Source of the DNA: Sulfitobacter sp. HNIBRBA3233
GTDB taxonomy: Bacteria; Pseudomonadota; Alphaproteobacteria; Rhodobacterales; Rhodobacteraceae
DNA length: 64,000 bases
Direction: 5' to 3'
NCBI RefSeq assembly: GCF_040149665.1
Contig: NZ_JBEFLP010000001.1
Span: forward strand, 1,550,001 to 1,614,000
In this document: positions 45,013-53,609 of the stretch, piece by piece
Layout: each line of letters begins with the position of its first letter
Position numbering within the stretch: the stretch's first letter is position 1
Notes under the pieces: model-generated
Databases searched by the model: none
What the model saw: the letters and a program-made list of their open reading frames with translations, nothing else
Told to the model about the DNA's origin: nothing
Position numbers and translations under genes: made by a program

Positions 45013-45837
45013 ATGCCCCGTTTCACCACATCAGACGGTCTCGACCTCTATTACGAGGACGACAAGGCCGATGGCATCCCGATCCTGTGCCTTGCGGGCC
45101 TGACCCGAACCACCGAGGATTTCGATTACGTCACCCCCCATCTGGCGGGCTGCCGCGTGATCAAGATGGACTACCGAGGGCGCGGGCAGTCCGATTTCGA
45201 TCCTGACTGGAAGAATTACATCCTGCCGGTCGAATGTCGCGACGTGCTCGAACTTCTGGCGCATCTGGACCTCGACAAGGTTGCGATCCTCGGCACCTCG
45301 CGCGGCGGGCTCAACGCGATGGGGCTGGCCGCAGGTGCAAAGGACCGCCTGCTCGGGGTGGCCCTGAACGATGTGGGGCCGGTGATCGAACCCGGCTTTG
45401 TCGCCTTCCTGAAGGAATATATCGGGCGCAACCCCGCCTCCCGCACGATCGAAGAGGCGGCCGCCGCCATGCGCCATGTCTTCGTGGGCTTCGACGACGT
45501 GCCTGATGAGCGTTGGCTGGCCGAGGCGCGCAAACAATACCGCCAGACCGACGCGGGGCTCGAGATCACATACGATCCGCACCTGCGCGATGCCACGCTG
45601 GCGATGGCCGATCAGGAAATAGACCTCTGGCCCTATTTCGACGCGCTTGACGGGCTGCCGCTGGCGCTGATCTGGGGCGAAAATTCCGCCCTGCTGGCCG
45701 AAGGAACGGTAAAGCTGATGCAGGACCGCCACCCCGACATGATTACCGCAAGAGTTCCGGGGCGCGGTCACGTTCCGTTTCTGGACGAGCCGCAAGCGGT
45801 TGCGGCTCTGCACGACTGGATCGAGGCCATGAAATGA
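45013..45837 (+). CDS. Alpha/beta hydrolase
   Basis: 274 residues. The nucleophile elbow is GTSRG with Ser96 in VAILGTSRGGLNAMG; the oxyanion loop CLAGLTRTTEDFDY and the C-terminal VPGRGHVPFLDEP contain the catalytic His. The substrate is unknown. It starts directly after the dehalogenase stop and overlaps the dehydratase start by four bases (ATGA). The three genes are one translational unit. Confidence 0.87.
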   Translation: MPRFTTSDGLDLYYEDDKADGIPILCLAGLTRTTEDFDYVTPHLAGCRVIKMDYRGRGQSDFDPDWKNYILPVECRDVLELLAHLDLDKVAILGTSRGGLNAMGLAAGAKDRLLGVALNDVGPVIEPGFVAFLKEYIGRNPASRTIEEAAAAMRHVFVGFDDVPDERWLAEARKQYRQTDAGLEITYDPHLRDATLAMADQEIDLWPYFDALDGLPLALIWGENSALLAEGTVKLMQDRHPDMITARVPGRGHVPFLDEPQAVAALHDWIEAMK

Positions 45838-46802
45838 ACATCGACATGATCCGCGCGGCAGCGGGACGTCTGAAGGGCCATGCCCGGCGCACGCCCATGC
45901 TGAATTCGCCCTTTCTGGACGAGATCGCGGGCCGGCGCGTCTGGGTCAAACCCGAATGCTTGCAACACACCGGCAGTTTCAAGTTCCGCGGCGCCTATGC
46001 GGCGCTTTCCGCGCTGGAGCCGACCGTCCGCGCGCGCGGTGTGATCGCCTTTTCCTCGGGCAACCATGCGCAAGGCGTGGCCTATGCGGCGCGGCTGCAC
46101 AATGTTTCGTCGGTCATCGTCATGCCCTCGGACGCGCCTGCGCTCAAGATCGCCAATACCCGCGCCTTCGGGGCCGAGGTGGTGCTCTACGACCGCGCGG
46201 GCGAGAGCCGCGAAGAGATCGGCGCGCGGTTGAGCGCCGAGCGTGGCCTGACCCTGATCAGACCGTTCGACGAACCCGAAGTCATCGCGGGTCAGGGAAC
46301 CTGCGGTCTGGAGATCGCCGAGGACGCGGCAGCGCTCGGGATCGATCAGGCGGATGTGATCGTCTGTTGCGGCGGCGGCGGTCTCACCTCCGGGATCGCG
46401 CTGGCGCTCGAGGCCGAAGCCCCCGGCCTGCGGGTGCGCCCCGCCGAACCCCAAGGTTTCGAGGACGTGGCCCGATCGCTCGCCTCCGGCGAGATCCAGC
46501 GCAACGCGCGCACCTCGGGCAACATCTGCGACGCGATCATCACCCCCCAGCCCGGCGATCTGACCTTTCCGATCCTGAAGCGCCTGTGTGGCCCGGGCCT
46601 TGCCGTGACCGAGGACGAGGCGCTGGACGCGATGGCGCAGGCCTTCCTGCGGCTCAAGGTTGTGGCTGAACCGGGCGGCGCTGTCGCGCTGGCCGCAGCC
46701 CTGTCGCGCAGCCAGGAGATCGCGGGCGACAACGTGATCGTCACAATCTCTGGCGGGAACGTGGATCCCGACATCTTCGCCCGCGCCCTTGCCCGTCTCT
46801 AG
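45834..46802 (+). CDS. Threonine/serine dehydratase (PLP fold II)
   Basis: 322 residues. The PLP lysine is Lys50 in HTGSFKFRGA; the Asn loop SSGNHAQGVA and the phosphate loop CCGGGGLTSG follow. The C-terminal TISGGN contacts PLP. It lacks the regulatory ACT domains of IlvA, so this is the short, catabolic-type serine/threonine ammonia-lyase or a related lyase such as 3-hydroxyaspartate dehydratase. It is co-translated with the upstream hydrolase. The next gene, pcaD, starts 45 bases further. Confidence 0.85.
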   Translation: MNIDMIRAAAGRLKGHARRTPMLNSPFLDEIAGRRVWVKPECLQHTGSFKFRGAYAALSALEPTVRARGVIAFSSGNHAQGVAYAARLHNVSSVIVMPSDAPALKIANTRAFGAEVVLYDRAGESREEIGARLSAERGLTLIRPFDEPEVIAGQGTCGLEIAEDAAALGIDQADVIVCCGGGGLTSGIALALEAEAPGLRVRPAEPQGFEDVARSLASGEIQRNARTSGNICDAIITPQPGDLTFPILKRLCGPGLAVTEDEALDAMAQAFLRLKVVAEPGGAVALAAALSRSQEIAGDNVIVTISGGNVDPDIFARALARL

Positions 46803-46847
46803 GGCGCCATTGTTTCCGATCCCATCCCGCACCCAAAGGAGCCGCGC

Positions 46848-47636
46848 ATGAAACTCTTCGATACCGGTGATGTCCGCATCCACTACCGCGTCGATGGTCC
46901 CGACGACGCACCGCCCGTGGTCTTTGCCAATTCGCTGGGCACCGACATGCGCCTTTGGGATCCGATCCTGCCGCACCTGCCCGCCGGACTGCGCATCATC
47001 CGCTGGGACAAGCGCGGCCATGGCCTGTCGAGCGTGCCCAAAGCGCCCTACACAATGGGATCGCTCATCACCGATTGCGAACGGCTTCTGGACCATCTGG
47101 GCGTGCGCGACTGTGTCTTCGTCGGGCTGTCCATTGGCGGCATGATCGCGCAGGGGCTTGCCGTCAAACGGCTCGACATGATCCGCGCTGTCGTGCTCAG
47201 CAACACCGCCGCCAAGATCGGCAACCCCGACCTATGGGCCGAGCGCATCGCGCAGGTCCAGCAACACGGCATCGAACACCTCGCGGATGCGGTGATGGAG
47301 CGCTGGTTTTCCAAACAGTTCCGCGCCAAGCCCGAGCTTGAGCTTTGGCGCAACATGCTGGTCCAGCAGGCCGCCGACGGGTACGCGGGCTGCTCGGCGG
47401 CGATTTCGGGGACGGATTTCTATACGCCCACCAGCGGGTTGCGCCTGCCCGCGCTGGGCATCGCGGGGGACGAGGACGGATCGACGCCTCCCGATCTGGT
47501 CCGCGAGACGATGGAGCTGATCCCCGCGTCCAAGTTCCACCTTATCCGCCGCGCGGGCCACCTGCCCTGCGTGGAACACCCACAGGAATTCGCCAGCGTC
47601 ATCGGCGATTTTCTCAAGAGCGTCGGTCACGTCTGA
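46848..47636 (+). CDS. pcaD: 3-oxoadipate enol-lactonase
   Basis: 262 residues, an alpha/beta hydrolase of the beta-ketoadipate pathway. The nucleophile Ser95 is in GLSIGGMIAQG; the family-typical NSLGTDMRLWDP and RWDKRGHGLSS precede it, and the His is in RRAGHLPCVEHP. It converts beta-ketoadipate enol-lactone to beta-ketoadipate. AAAGGAG precedes the ATG. The downstream pcaB is 33 bases away. No pcaC, pcaG, pcaH, pcaI or pcaJ is in the window. Confidence 0.93.
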   Translation: MKLFDTGDVRIHYRVDGPDDAPPVVFANSLGTDMRLWDPILPHLPAGLRIIRWDKRGHGLSSVPKAPYTMGSLITDCERLLDHLGVRDCVFVGLSIGGMIAQGLAVKRLDMIRAVVLSNTAAKIGNPDLWAERIAQVQQHGIEHLADAVMERWFSKQFRAKPELELWRNMLVQQAADGYAGCSAAISGTDFYTPTSGLRLPALGIAGDEDGSTPPDLVRETMELIPASKFHLIRRAGHLPCVEHPQEFASVIGDFLKSVGHV

Positions 47637-47669
47637 CCGCAAATCCGCCCCCCGAAGAAAGCTTTCCCC

Positions 47670-48995
47670 ATGGCCGCATCCGTTTTTGACAGCCCGCTTT
47701 ACAGCCGCCTCTTCCCAAGCGGGGAGGCAGGGCGGCTTTTTTCCGACAGTGCCGCCGTACGGGCCATGCTGATCGTGGAAGGCGCGTTGGCGCGGGCTCA
47801 GGCGGCGCAGGGCACCATCCCCGAAATCAGCGCCGCCGCCATCCACCGCGCGAGCCTCGAAATCGCGATCGACCCCGGCGCGATTGCGCAGGCGACCGGC
47901 GAAAACGGCGTCAGCGTGCCGGGTCTGGTCGCGGCCTTCCGGTCCGAGATGAACGCCCCCGAACACGCGCAATACGTCCACTGGGGCGCGACCAGCCAGG
48001 ACATCATCGACACCGGTCTGATGCTGCGCCTGCGGCAGTTGCTGAGCCTGCTGGAAAGCGATTTGCGCACCGTGGTGCAGCATCTGGCCCGACAGGCCGA
48101 AGATCACGCGACAACCCTCATGGCCGCACGGACCTACGGCCAGCACGCAACCCCGACAAGCTGGGGCGCCGTGGTGGCAAGCTGGGGACAGCCGCTGGTC
48201 GACCTGCTCGAAGCGCTGCCGCAGCTTCGGTCCGGCGCGTTGCTGGTGTCGCTCAGCGGGGCGGCTGGCACTGCCGCGGAACTGGGTGCGGACCCGGCGG
48301 CGACCCGCGCGGCGCTGGCCGAGGGGCTGGGCCTGGGCGATCCGGGGCGCAGCTGGCACACCGATCGCGGGCCGCTTCTGCGGATTGCCGACTGGCTGGC
48401 GCAGGTATCGGCGGTGATGGCGCAGATGGGCGCCACGCTGATCGAACTGGCCGCCTCCGATCTGGGCGAGGTGCGTCTGGGCGCCGCCGGCGCATCATCG
48501 ACCATGCCGCAAAAGCAAAATCCCGTGGGACCGAGCGTTCTTCAGGCGCTGGGGCACCACGCGACCGCGATGCGCGCCGCGCTGGGCCCCGCGACGCAGC
48601 ACCTGCACCAGCGCGACGGGGCCGCGTGGTTTACCGAATGGATGGTCCTGCCGCAACTCTGCCTTGGGACCGCGTCAGCGCTGGAGGTTGCGAAACACCT
48701 GACCGAAGGGCTGGCCCCCGATCCCGCGCGTATGGCCGACACGCTCGCGCGCAGCGGTGGCATGATTCACGCCGAAGCGCTGAGCTTTGCGCTGACCTCC
48801 ACCCTGCCACGCCCCGAAGCCCAGAGGGTTACCAAGGCGCTGTGCCGTGCCGCACAGGAACAAGGTGCCCCGCTGGAGACGCTGGCCCGTGCCGAATATC
48901 CCGACCTTCCGGAAGGGCTTTTCGATCCCGCCCGCGCACTGGGCGAGGCCCCGGTCGAGGCCCGCGCCTTCGCGTCCCGTGCCCGCGCTCTGTGA
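47670..48995 (+). CDS. pcaB: 3-carboxy-cis,cis-muconate cycloisomerase
   Basis: 441 residues, fumarase/aspartase superfamily. The signature loop GASSTMPQKQNPVGP holds the catalytic Ser, and YVHWGATSQDIIDTG and GRTYGQHATP-like blocks (AARTYGQHATP) are present. It lactonises 3-carboxymuconate in protocatechuate catabolism. The length is typical. The stop overlaps the MFS start (GTGA). Confidence 0.94.
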   Translation: MAASVFDSPLYSRLFPSGEAGRLFSDSAAVRAMLIVEGALARAQAAQGTIPEISAAAIHRASLEIAIDPGAIAQATGENGVSVPGLVAAFRSEMNAPEHAQYVHWGATSQDIIDTGLMLRLRQLLSLLESDLRTVVQHLARQAEDHATTLMAARTYGQHATPTSWGAVVASWGQPLVDLLEALPQLRSGALLVSLSGAAGTAAELGADPAATRAALAEGLGLGDPGRSWHTDRGPLLRIADWLAQVSAVMAQMGATLIELAASDLGEVRLGAAGASSTMPQKQNPVGPSVLQALGHHATAMRAALGPATQHLHQRDGAAWFTEWMVLPQLCLGTASALEVAKHLTEGLAPDPARMADTLARSGGMIHAEALSFALTSTLPRPEAQRVTKALCRAAQEQGAPLETLARAEYPDLPEGLFDPARALGEAPVEARAFASRARAL

Positions 48996-50224
48996 CGGCG
49001 ACTGACGAAGACAGGCCCGACCCGCATCGTCTGCCGGTCATCTTCATCCTGCTGACCGTCATGATCGATGCCATGGGGATCGGGTTGATCGTGCCTGTTA
49101 TGCCCGATCTCATCCGCGACGTGGGCGGCGGCACATTGGCCGAAGCGGCGATCTGGGGCGGCATCCTGTCGACGACCTTTGCGGTGATGCAGTTCCTTTT
49201 CGGCCCCGTGGTGGGCGGGGTGTCGGACAGCTACGGGCGCAGGCCGGTCTTGCTGGTGGCTCTGGTGGTCATGGCGCTCGACTATGTCCTGATGGCGGTG
49301 GCCAGTACGCTCTGGCTGTTGCTGCTGGGGCGCGTGATCGGCGGCATCACAGCAGCGACACAGTCCACCGCGACGGCCTATATGGCCGATATCTCGCGCC
49401 CCGAAGAACGCGCGGCGCGCTTTGGCCTCGTGGGGGCGGCCTTTGGCGCGGGCTTCGTGCTGGGCCCCCTGCTGGGCGGGCTGGTGGCCGAACTGGGCAC
49501 CCGCGCGCCGTTCTGGCTGGCGGCGGCACTGGCCCTGTCGAATGCCGCCTTCGGCTGGCTGGTCCTGCACGAGACCGTGACCGACAGCATCAGACGCCCC
49601 TTCAGCTGGGCCCGGTCGAACCCGCTGGGGGCGCTGAAAAGCCTCGGGCGTTTGCCGGGGCTGCGCACCCTCCTGCTGGTCTATTTCATCTACTACGTCC
49701 AATTCGCCGTCTATCCCGCGGTCTGGTCCTATTTTGGCATCGCCCGTTTTGACTGGACGCCGGCCACGATCGGCCTGTCACTGGCCCTGTTCGGGATGAT
49801 GATGGCGGTCATTCAGGGCGGGCTGATCCGCCCCGTGCTCGCGGCGTTGGGCGAGCGTGGCACGGTCATCGCCGGTCATGGCTTCAGCATCGTCAGCCTT
49901 GCGGCCATCGCGGTGATCCCCTCGGGTCTGTGGGTCCTGATCCTGACGCCGCTGGCGGCCTTCGGCGGCATCATCCCGCCCGCGTTGCAAGGCATGATGT
50001 CGGCCCGTGTGGGGGATGACGCGCAGGGGGAATTGCAGGGCGCGCTCACGTCGGCGTCCGCCCTCGCGATGATCCTGTCGCCGCTTGTGATGACCTGGAC
50101 TTTCGCCCGTTTCACGGAAACCGGCGCGCCGGTCTACCTGCCGGGCGCCCCTTTCCTGCTGGCGGCCGCGCTCAGTATCGCGGGGCTGGGCGTGGTGCTG
50201 GGCACCGCGCGCCGCCGCGCCTGA
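48992..50224 (+). CDS. MFS transporter, TCR/Tet family
   Basis: 410 residues with 12 membrane segments. The motif GVVSDSYGRRPVL-like GGVSDSYGRRPVLL lies between TM2 and TM3 (the motif A of MFS), and motif C-like GAGFVLGPLLGG occurs in TM5. The family resembles TetA(B/G)-like drug-proton antiporters. The link to pcaD-pcaB by a four-base overlap suggests transport of an aromatic acid or pathway intermediate, but drug export is equally possible. The start is a GTG at 48992. Confidence 0.88.
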   Translation: MTATDEDRPDPHRLPVIFILLTVMIDAMGIGLIVPVMPDLIRDVGGGTLAEAAIWGGILSTTFAVMQFLFGPVVGGVSDSYGRRPVLLVALVVMALDYVLMAVASTLWLLLLGRVIGGITAATQSTATAYMADISRPEERAARFGLVGAAFGAGFVLGPLLGGLVAELGTRAPFWLAAALALSNAAFGWLVLHETVTDSIRRPFSWARSNPLGALKSLGRLPGLRTLLLVYFIYYVQFAVYPAVWSYFGIARFDWTPATIGLSLALFGMMMAVIQGGLIRPVLAALGERGTVIAGHGFSIVSLAAIAVIPSGLWVLILTPLAAFGGIIPPALQGMMSARVGDDAQGELQGALTSASALAMILSPLVMTWTFARFTETGAPVYLPGAPFLLAAALSIAGLGVVLGTARRRA

Positions 50225-50332
50225 CGTTACGTCAGCGACAGCACCCTGACCGGCCAGGGGAAAAGGGGTTGCCGGGGGCGCGGAACTGCGCAACCCTCGG
50301 CGAAACTCACCATTCCGACGGGACTATATCGT

Positions 50333-51421
50333 ATGAAAACCATCAAGGCCGCTGTCTGTCACAGCTTCGGCGATCCGCTCAAGATCGAAGACATCCAGAT
50401 CCGTGCGCCACAGGCGGGCGAAGTCGAAGTGACCCTTGATGCGGTGGCGATCTGCCATTCCGACATCTCTTTTGCCGAAGGGGCCTGGGGCGGATCGCTG
50501 CCCGCTGTCTACGGGCACGAGGCCGCGGGCCGTGTAAGCGCCGTGGGCGACGGGGTGAACGGGCTGAGCGAGGGCGACAGCGTGGTGGTCACGCTCATCC
50601 GGTCCTGCGGCACCTGCCCGTCCTGCGCGGGCGGCGCGCCCACCCTGTGCGAGACGCCATATGACGGTGACAAGGGCCCGATCAAGACCGCCGACGGGGG
50701 CAAGCTGCACCAGGCGATGGCCTGCGGTGCATTTGCCGAGGCGGTGGTCGTGGACCAGCGGCAGGTGGTCAAGATCGGCGAGGATATCCCCAAGGCGTCG
50801 GCCGCGCTGATTGCCTGCGGCGTGATCACGGGGGTCGGTGCAGTGGTGAACGCGGCCGGTCTGCGCGCGGGTCAGGACGTTGTCGTGATCGGCGCGGGCG
50901 GTGTCGGGCTGAATGCGATCCAAGGGGCGCGGATCGCGGGCGCGCGGCGCATCGTCGCCGTGGACATGAGCGAGGAAAAGCTCGCCGTCGCCAAGGAATT
51001 CGGTGCGACCGACGGCATCCTCGCCTCGGAGGCGAAGCCGTGGTCGCAGGCAAAGCGCGCGATGGGGCGCGGGGCAGATGCCGTGATCGTCACCGTGGGG
51101 GCGATCCCCGCCTATGACACAGCGCCACGCTATCTTGCCTACGGCGGCCGCGTCATCATGGTCGGCATGCCCCACTCCGGCGATACCTCGACCTATGAGC
51201 CGGTGGTCATGGCCGCCGTCGGCCAGGGCATGATCGGATCGAAGATGGGCGACGTGGTGATCCAGCGCGATATCCCGTGGATGGTCGATCTCTACGGCCA
51301 GGGCCGGTTGAAGCTGGACGAGCTGATTTCGGGCACGTGGGAGCTGGGGCAGATCAACGACGCCATTGCCGACACCAAGACCGGCAGCGCGCGCCGCAAC
51401 GTGATCCTGTTCGACCGGTAG
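50333..51421 (+). CDS. Zinc-dependent alcohol dehydrogenase
   Basis: 362 residues, medium-chain dehydrogenase. Catalytic ligands are Cys in AICHSD, His-Glu in YGHEAAG and Cys in IACGVITG; structural cysteines follow CGTCPSCAGGAPTLC. The cofactor motif is GAGGVGLNAI, followed by VDMSEEK with the NAD-type Asp. The fold is that of class III or similar alcohol dehydrogenases. The substrate is not specified. It is a stand-alone gene 108 bases after the MFS gene, followed by the second copy of the dispersed repeat. Confidence 0.9.
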   Translation: MKTIKAAVCHSFGDPLKIEDIQIRAPQAGEVEVTLDAVAICHSDISFAEGAWGGSLPAVYGHEAAGRVSAVGDGVNGLSEGDSVVVTLIRSCGTCPSCAGGAPTLCETPYDGDKGPIKTADGGKLHQAMACGAFAEAVVVDQRQVVKIGEDIPKASAALIACGVITGVGAVVNAAGLRAGQDVVVIGAGGVGLNAIQGARIAGARRIVAVDMSEEKLAVAKEFGATDGILASEAKPWSQAKRAMGRGADAVIVTVGAIPAYDTAPRYLAYGGRVIMVGMPHSGDTSTYEPVVMAAVGQGMIGSKMGDVVIQRDIPWMVDLYGQGRLKLDELISGTWELGQINDAIADTKTGSARRNVILFDR

Positions 51422-51457
51422 CACCCCACGCCGCCGGGGTCGTTCGCGGCTCCGGCA

Positions 51458-51483
51458 GGATTGAGTTTACTGGCAAAATGGAG
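51458..51483 (+). repeat. Dispersed gene-end repeat, copy 2
   Basis: 25 of 26 bases identical to 25191-25216, in the same orientation and also just after a plus-strand gene (here the zinc alcohol dehydrogenase). The shared parts are GGATTGAGTTTA and TGGCAAAATGGAG. Confidence 0.7.
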
Positions 51484-51560
51484 ATACCGGCGCGCCCGGG
51501 CCGGCAGAGTGGTGCCGTGACGCGATCTGCGCCGGAGGTCTGCGAGAGGACGCAAGAACG

Positions 51561-52793
51561 ATGAAACTGCAAGATCTCAAAATTATCGTAACCGCGCCGC
51601 CTGCACCGGGATGGGGAGGGCGATACTGGATTCTGGTGAAGCTGACCACCGCCTGCGGGATCACCGGATGGGGGGAATGCTATGCCGCGTCGGTGGGGCC
51701 CGTAGCGATGCGGGCCGTGATCGAGGACGTATTCGCCCGCCACATGGCCGGGGAAAATCCCGAAAACATCGAGTTGATGTTCCGTCGCGCCTATTCCTCG
51801 GGTTTCACCCAGCGGCCCGACCTGACGGTGATGGGGGCGTTTTCTGGGCTTGAAATCGCGTGCTGGGACATCCTTGGCAAAGCGCGTGAGCGTCCGGTGT
51901 GGGCAATGCTGGGCGGATGCATGAACGAACGTATCCGCGCCTATACCTATCTCTATCCCCTGCCGCAGCACGATCTGGATGCGTTCTGGACCTCTGCGGA
52001 CATGGCTGCCGAGGCAGCGCTCGACGCGGTTGAGCGTGGCTATACCGCGATCAAATTCGATCCCGCGGGCCCCTATACCCTGCGCGGCGGGCATATGCCG
52101 GGCATGCGCGACATCAGCCAGTCTGTGGCCTTCTGCCGAGCGATACGCGACGCGGTGGGCGACCGGGCGGATCTGCTGTTCGGCACCCACGGGCAGTTCA
52201 CCACGGCAGGCGCGATCCGGCTGGGGCAGGCTCTGGAGCCCTTTGCGCCGCTCTGGTACGAGGAGCCAATTCCGCCGGACGCGGTCGAGGAGATGGCGAA
52301 AGTCGCGCGCGCCGTGCGCATCCCCATAGCCACCGGCGAACGGCTGACCACCAAGGCGGAGTTCGCCCCGGTTCTGCGCGCGGGGGCGGCCACGATCCTG
52401 CAACCCGCACTGGGACGTGCGGGCGGCATCTGGGAGGTCAAGAAGATCGCCGCAATGGCCGAGGTGTATAACGCGCAGATGGCACCGCATCTCTACGCGG
52501 GCCCCGTTGAATGGGCCGCCAACCTGCATCTGGCCGCCAGTATCCCTAACCTGCTGATGGCCGAAACCATCGAAACCCCGTTCCATGACGGGCTGATCAA
52601 GGGCAGCATCCGCGTCGAGGACGGGTTCGTGGCTGCACCGCAGGCGCCGGGTCTGGGGATCGAGGTGGACGAGGAGCTCGCGCGGGCGCATCCCTACGCG
52701 GGCGATGGCCTTCACCTCGAGATGCAGGAAGCACCCTGCAACTACGTGGAAGGCAACAGTTTCGAAGGCGGCGCGCCCGCGCCGCGCGACTGA
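51561..52793 (+). CDS. Enolase-superfamily enzyme (mandelate racemase/muconate lactonizing type)
   Basis: 410 residues. The N-terminal capping domain is followed by a barrel with IKFDPAGP (base Lys and Asp), YEEPIPP and GERLTTKAEF (metal-ligand Glu residues), and MAPHLYAGP (catalytic His). Where the first metal ligand is usually Asp in an Asp-x-N/H-G motif, this protein has FGTHGQ. The arrangement resembles sugar-acid dehydratases such as galactonate or related enzymes, but substrate cannot be named. No sugar transporter is close. An AAGAACG-like ribosome site is weak. Confidence 0.85.
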   Translation: MKLQDLKIIVTAPPAPGWGGRYWILVKLTTACGITGWGECYAASVGPVAMRAVIEDVFARHMAGENPENIELMFRRAYSSGFTQRPDLTVMGAFSGLEIACWDILGKARERPVWAMLGGCMNERIRAYTYLYPLPQHDLDAFWTSADMAAEAALDAVERGYTAIKFDPAGPYTLRGGHMPGMRDISQSVAFCRAIRDAVGDRADLLFGTHGQFTTAGAIRLGQALEPFAPLWYEEPIPPDAVEEMAKVARAVRIPIATGERLTTKAEFAPVLRAGAATILQPALGRAGGIWEVKKIAAMAEVYNAQMAPHLYAGPVEWAANLHLAASIPNLLMAETIETPFHDGLIKGSIRVEDGFVAAPQAPGLGIEVDEELARAHPYAGDGLHLEMQEAPCNYVEGNSFEGGAPAPRD

Positions 52794-52796
52794 CCC

Positions 52797-53339
52797 TTAC
52801 AGAAGCGGGTCGGTCTTGGCCGGGTGCAGCGCGCCCAGCGCCTCGAAATGCGCGGCCTTCAGCGCAACGTCATCGGCGGCGGTGTTGTTGGGCGCAACCT
52901 GGCTGAGGACCTGCACCAGCACCCCGCCCTGCGCGGCATAGCTGTGCAGGATGCGGGTGGCCTGTTTGGCACCGCGCACCGTGTAGATCAGCGTCCCGAA
53001 GGGCGCGCCGCCGATGCTGCGACTGTCGAGATCGACAAATTCGAACGAGCGACCGCCCGCATCCGCCTGTGCATCCACCATCTCGATGATGCGCGCCTCG
53101 ATGGTATGCCGGCTTGCGTTGGTGGTGTTCTTTTCCGCCAGAATCTTCGACACGAAGCCGCTGTGGTGCAGCCAGTAGCTCACTCCTTTGCGCGTGCCTG
53201 CGTCGATGCGGTCGAAATCCTCTCCGGCGCAGAAGGTCACACCGGCGCCGGCGCGGGTGCAGGGTGTATCGCCGTCCTCCGCCACGACCGGTGTCGAAAG
53301 ACAGAGCATGGCACATAGGCACAAAAATCTTGCTGACAC
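52797..53339 (-). CDS. Secreted protein of unknown function
   Basis: 180 residues. A signal peptide of about 20 residues ends VVA. The mature part has two early cysteines (DTPCTRAG and TFCAGED) likely to form a disulfide, then SYWLHHSGFVSKILAEKN and a C-terminal ALHPAKTDPLL. No family is recognised. The GTG start at 53339 follows AAGGAG. The location is probably periplasmic. It converges with the enolase-superfamily gene and is divergent from the old yellow enzyme gene. Confidence 0.7.
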   Translation of the reverse strand: MSARFLCLCAMLCLSTPVVAEDGDTPCTRAGAGVTFCAGEDFDRIDAGTRKGVSYWLHHSGFVSKILAEKNTTNASRHTIEARIIEMVDAQADAGGRSFEFVDLDSRSIGGAPFGTLIYTVRGAKQATRILHSYAAQGGVLVQVLSQVAPNNTAADDVALKAAHFEALGALHPAKTDPLL

Positions 53340-53609
53340 GGGAACTCCTTTCGTTGCTCGAACGTTATTTTATCCTTGCAAAGAATGTCTGAATGACAAA
53401 ACGCGAAATCACTCTGCCGGCGACCTTGCACAGAGCTGCCTGAAAATGATGCGAAAATGCGGCAGTCGGGTTGGTGCCACGCGGCCTCTGCAGGGTCGCC
53501 ACCCTGTCAGGCGCTGGACGCAGGGGAGCCTTGCGCGGGGCGCGTGGAACGCCAGCCGCCCCGAAGCGTTGTGAGACAGACTGTAACACCACGCAAGAGG
53601 CCAGAGCCA

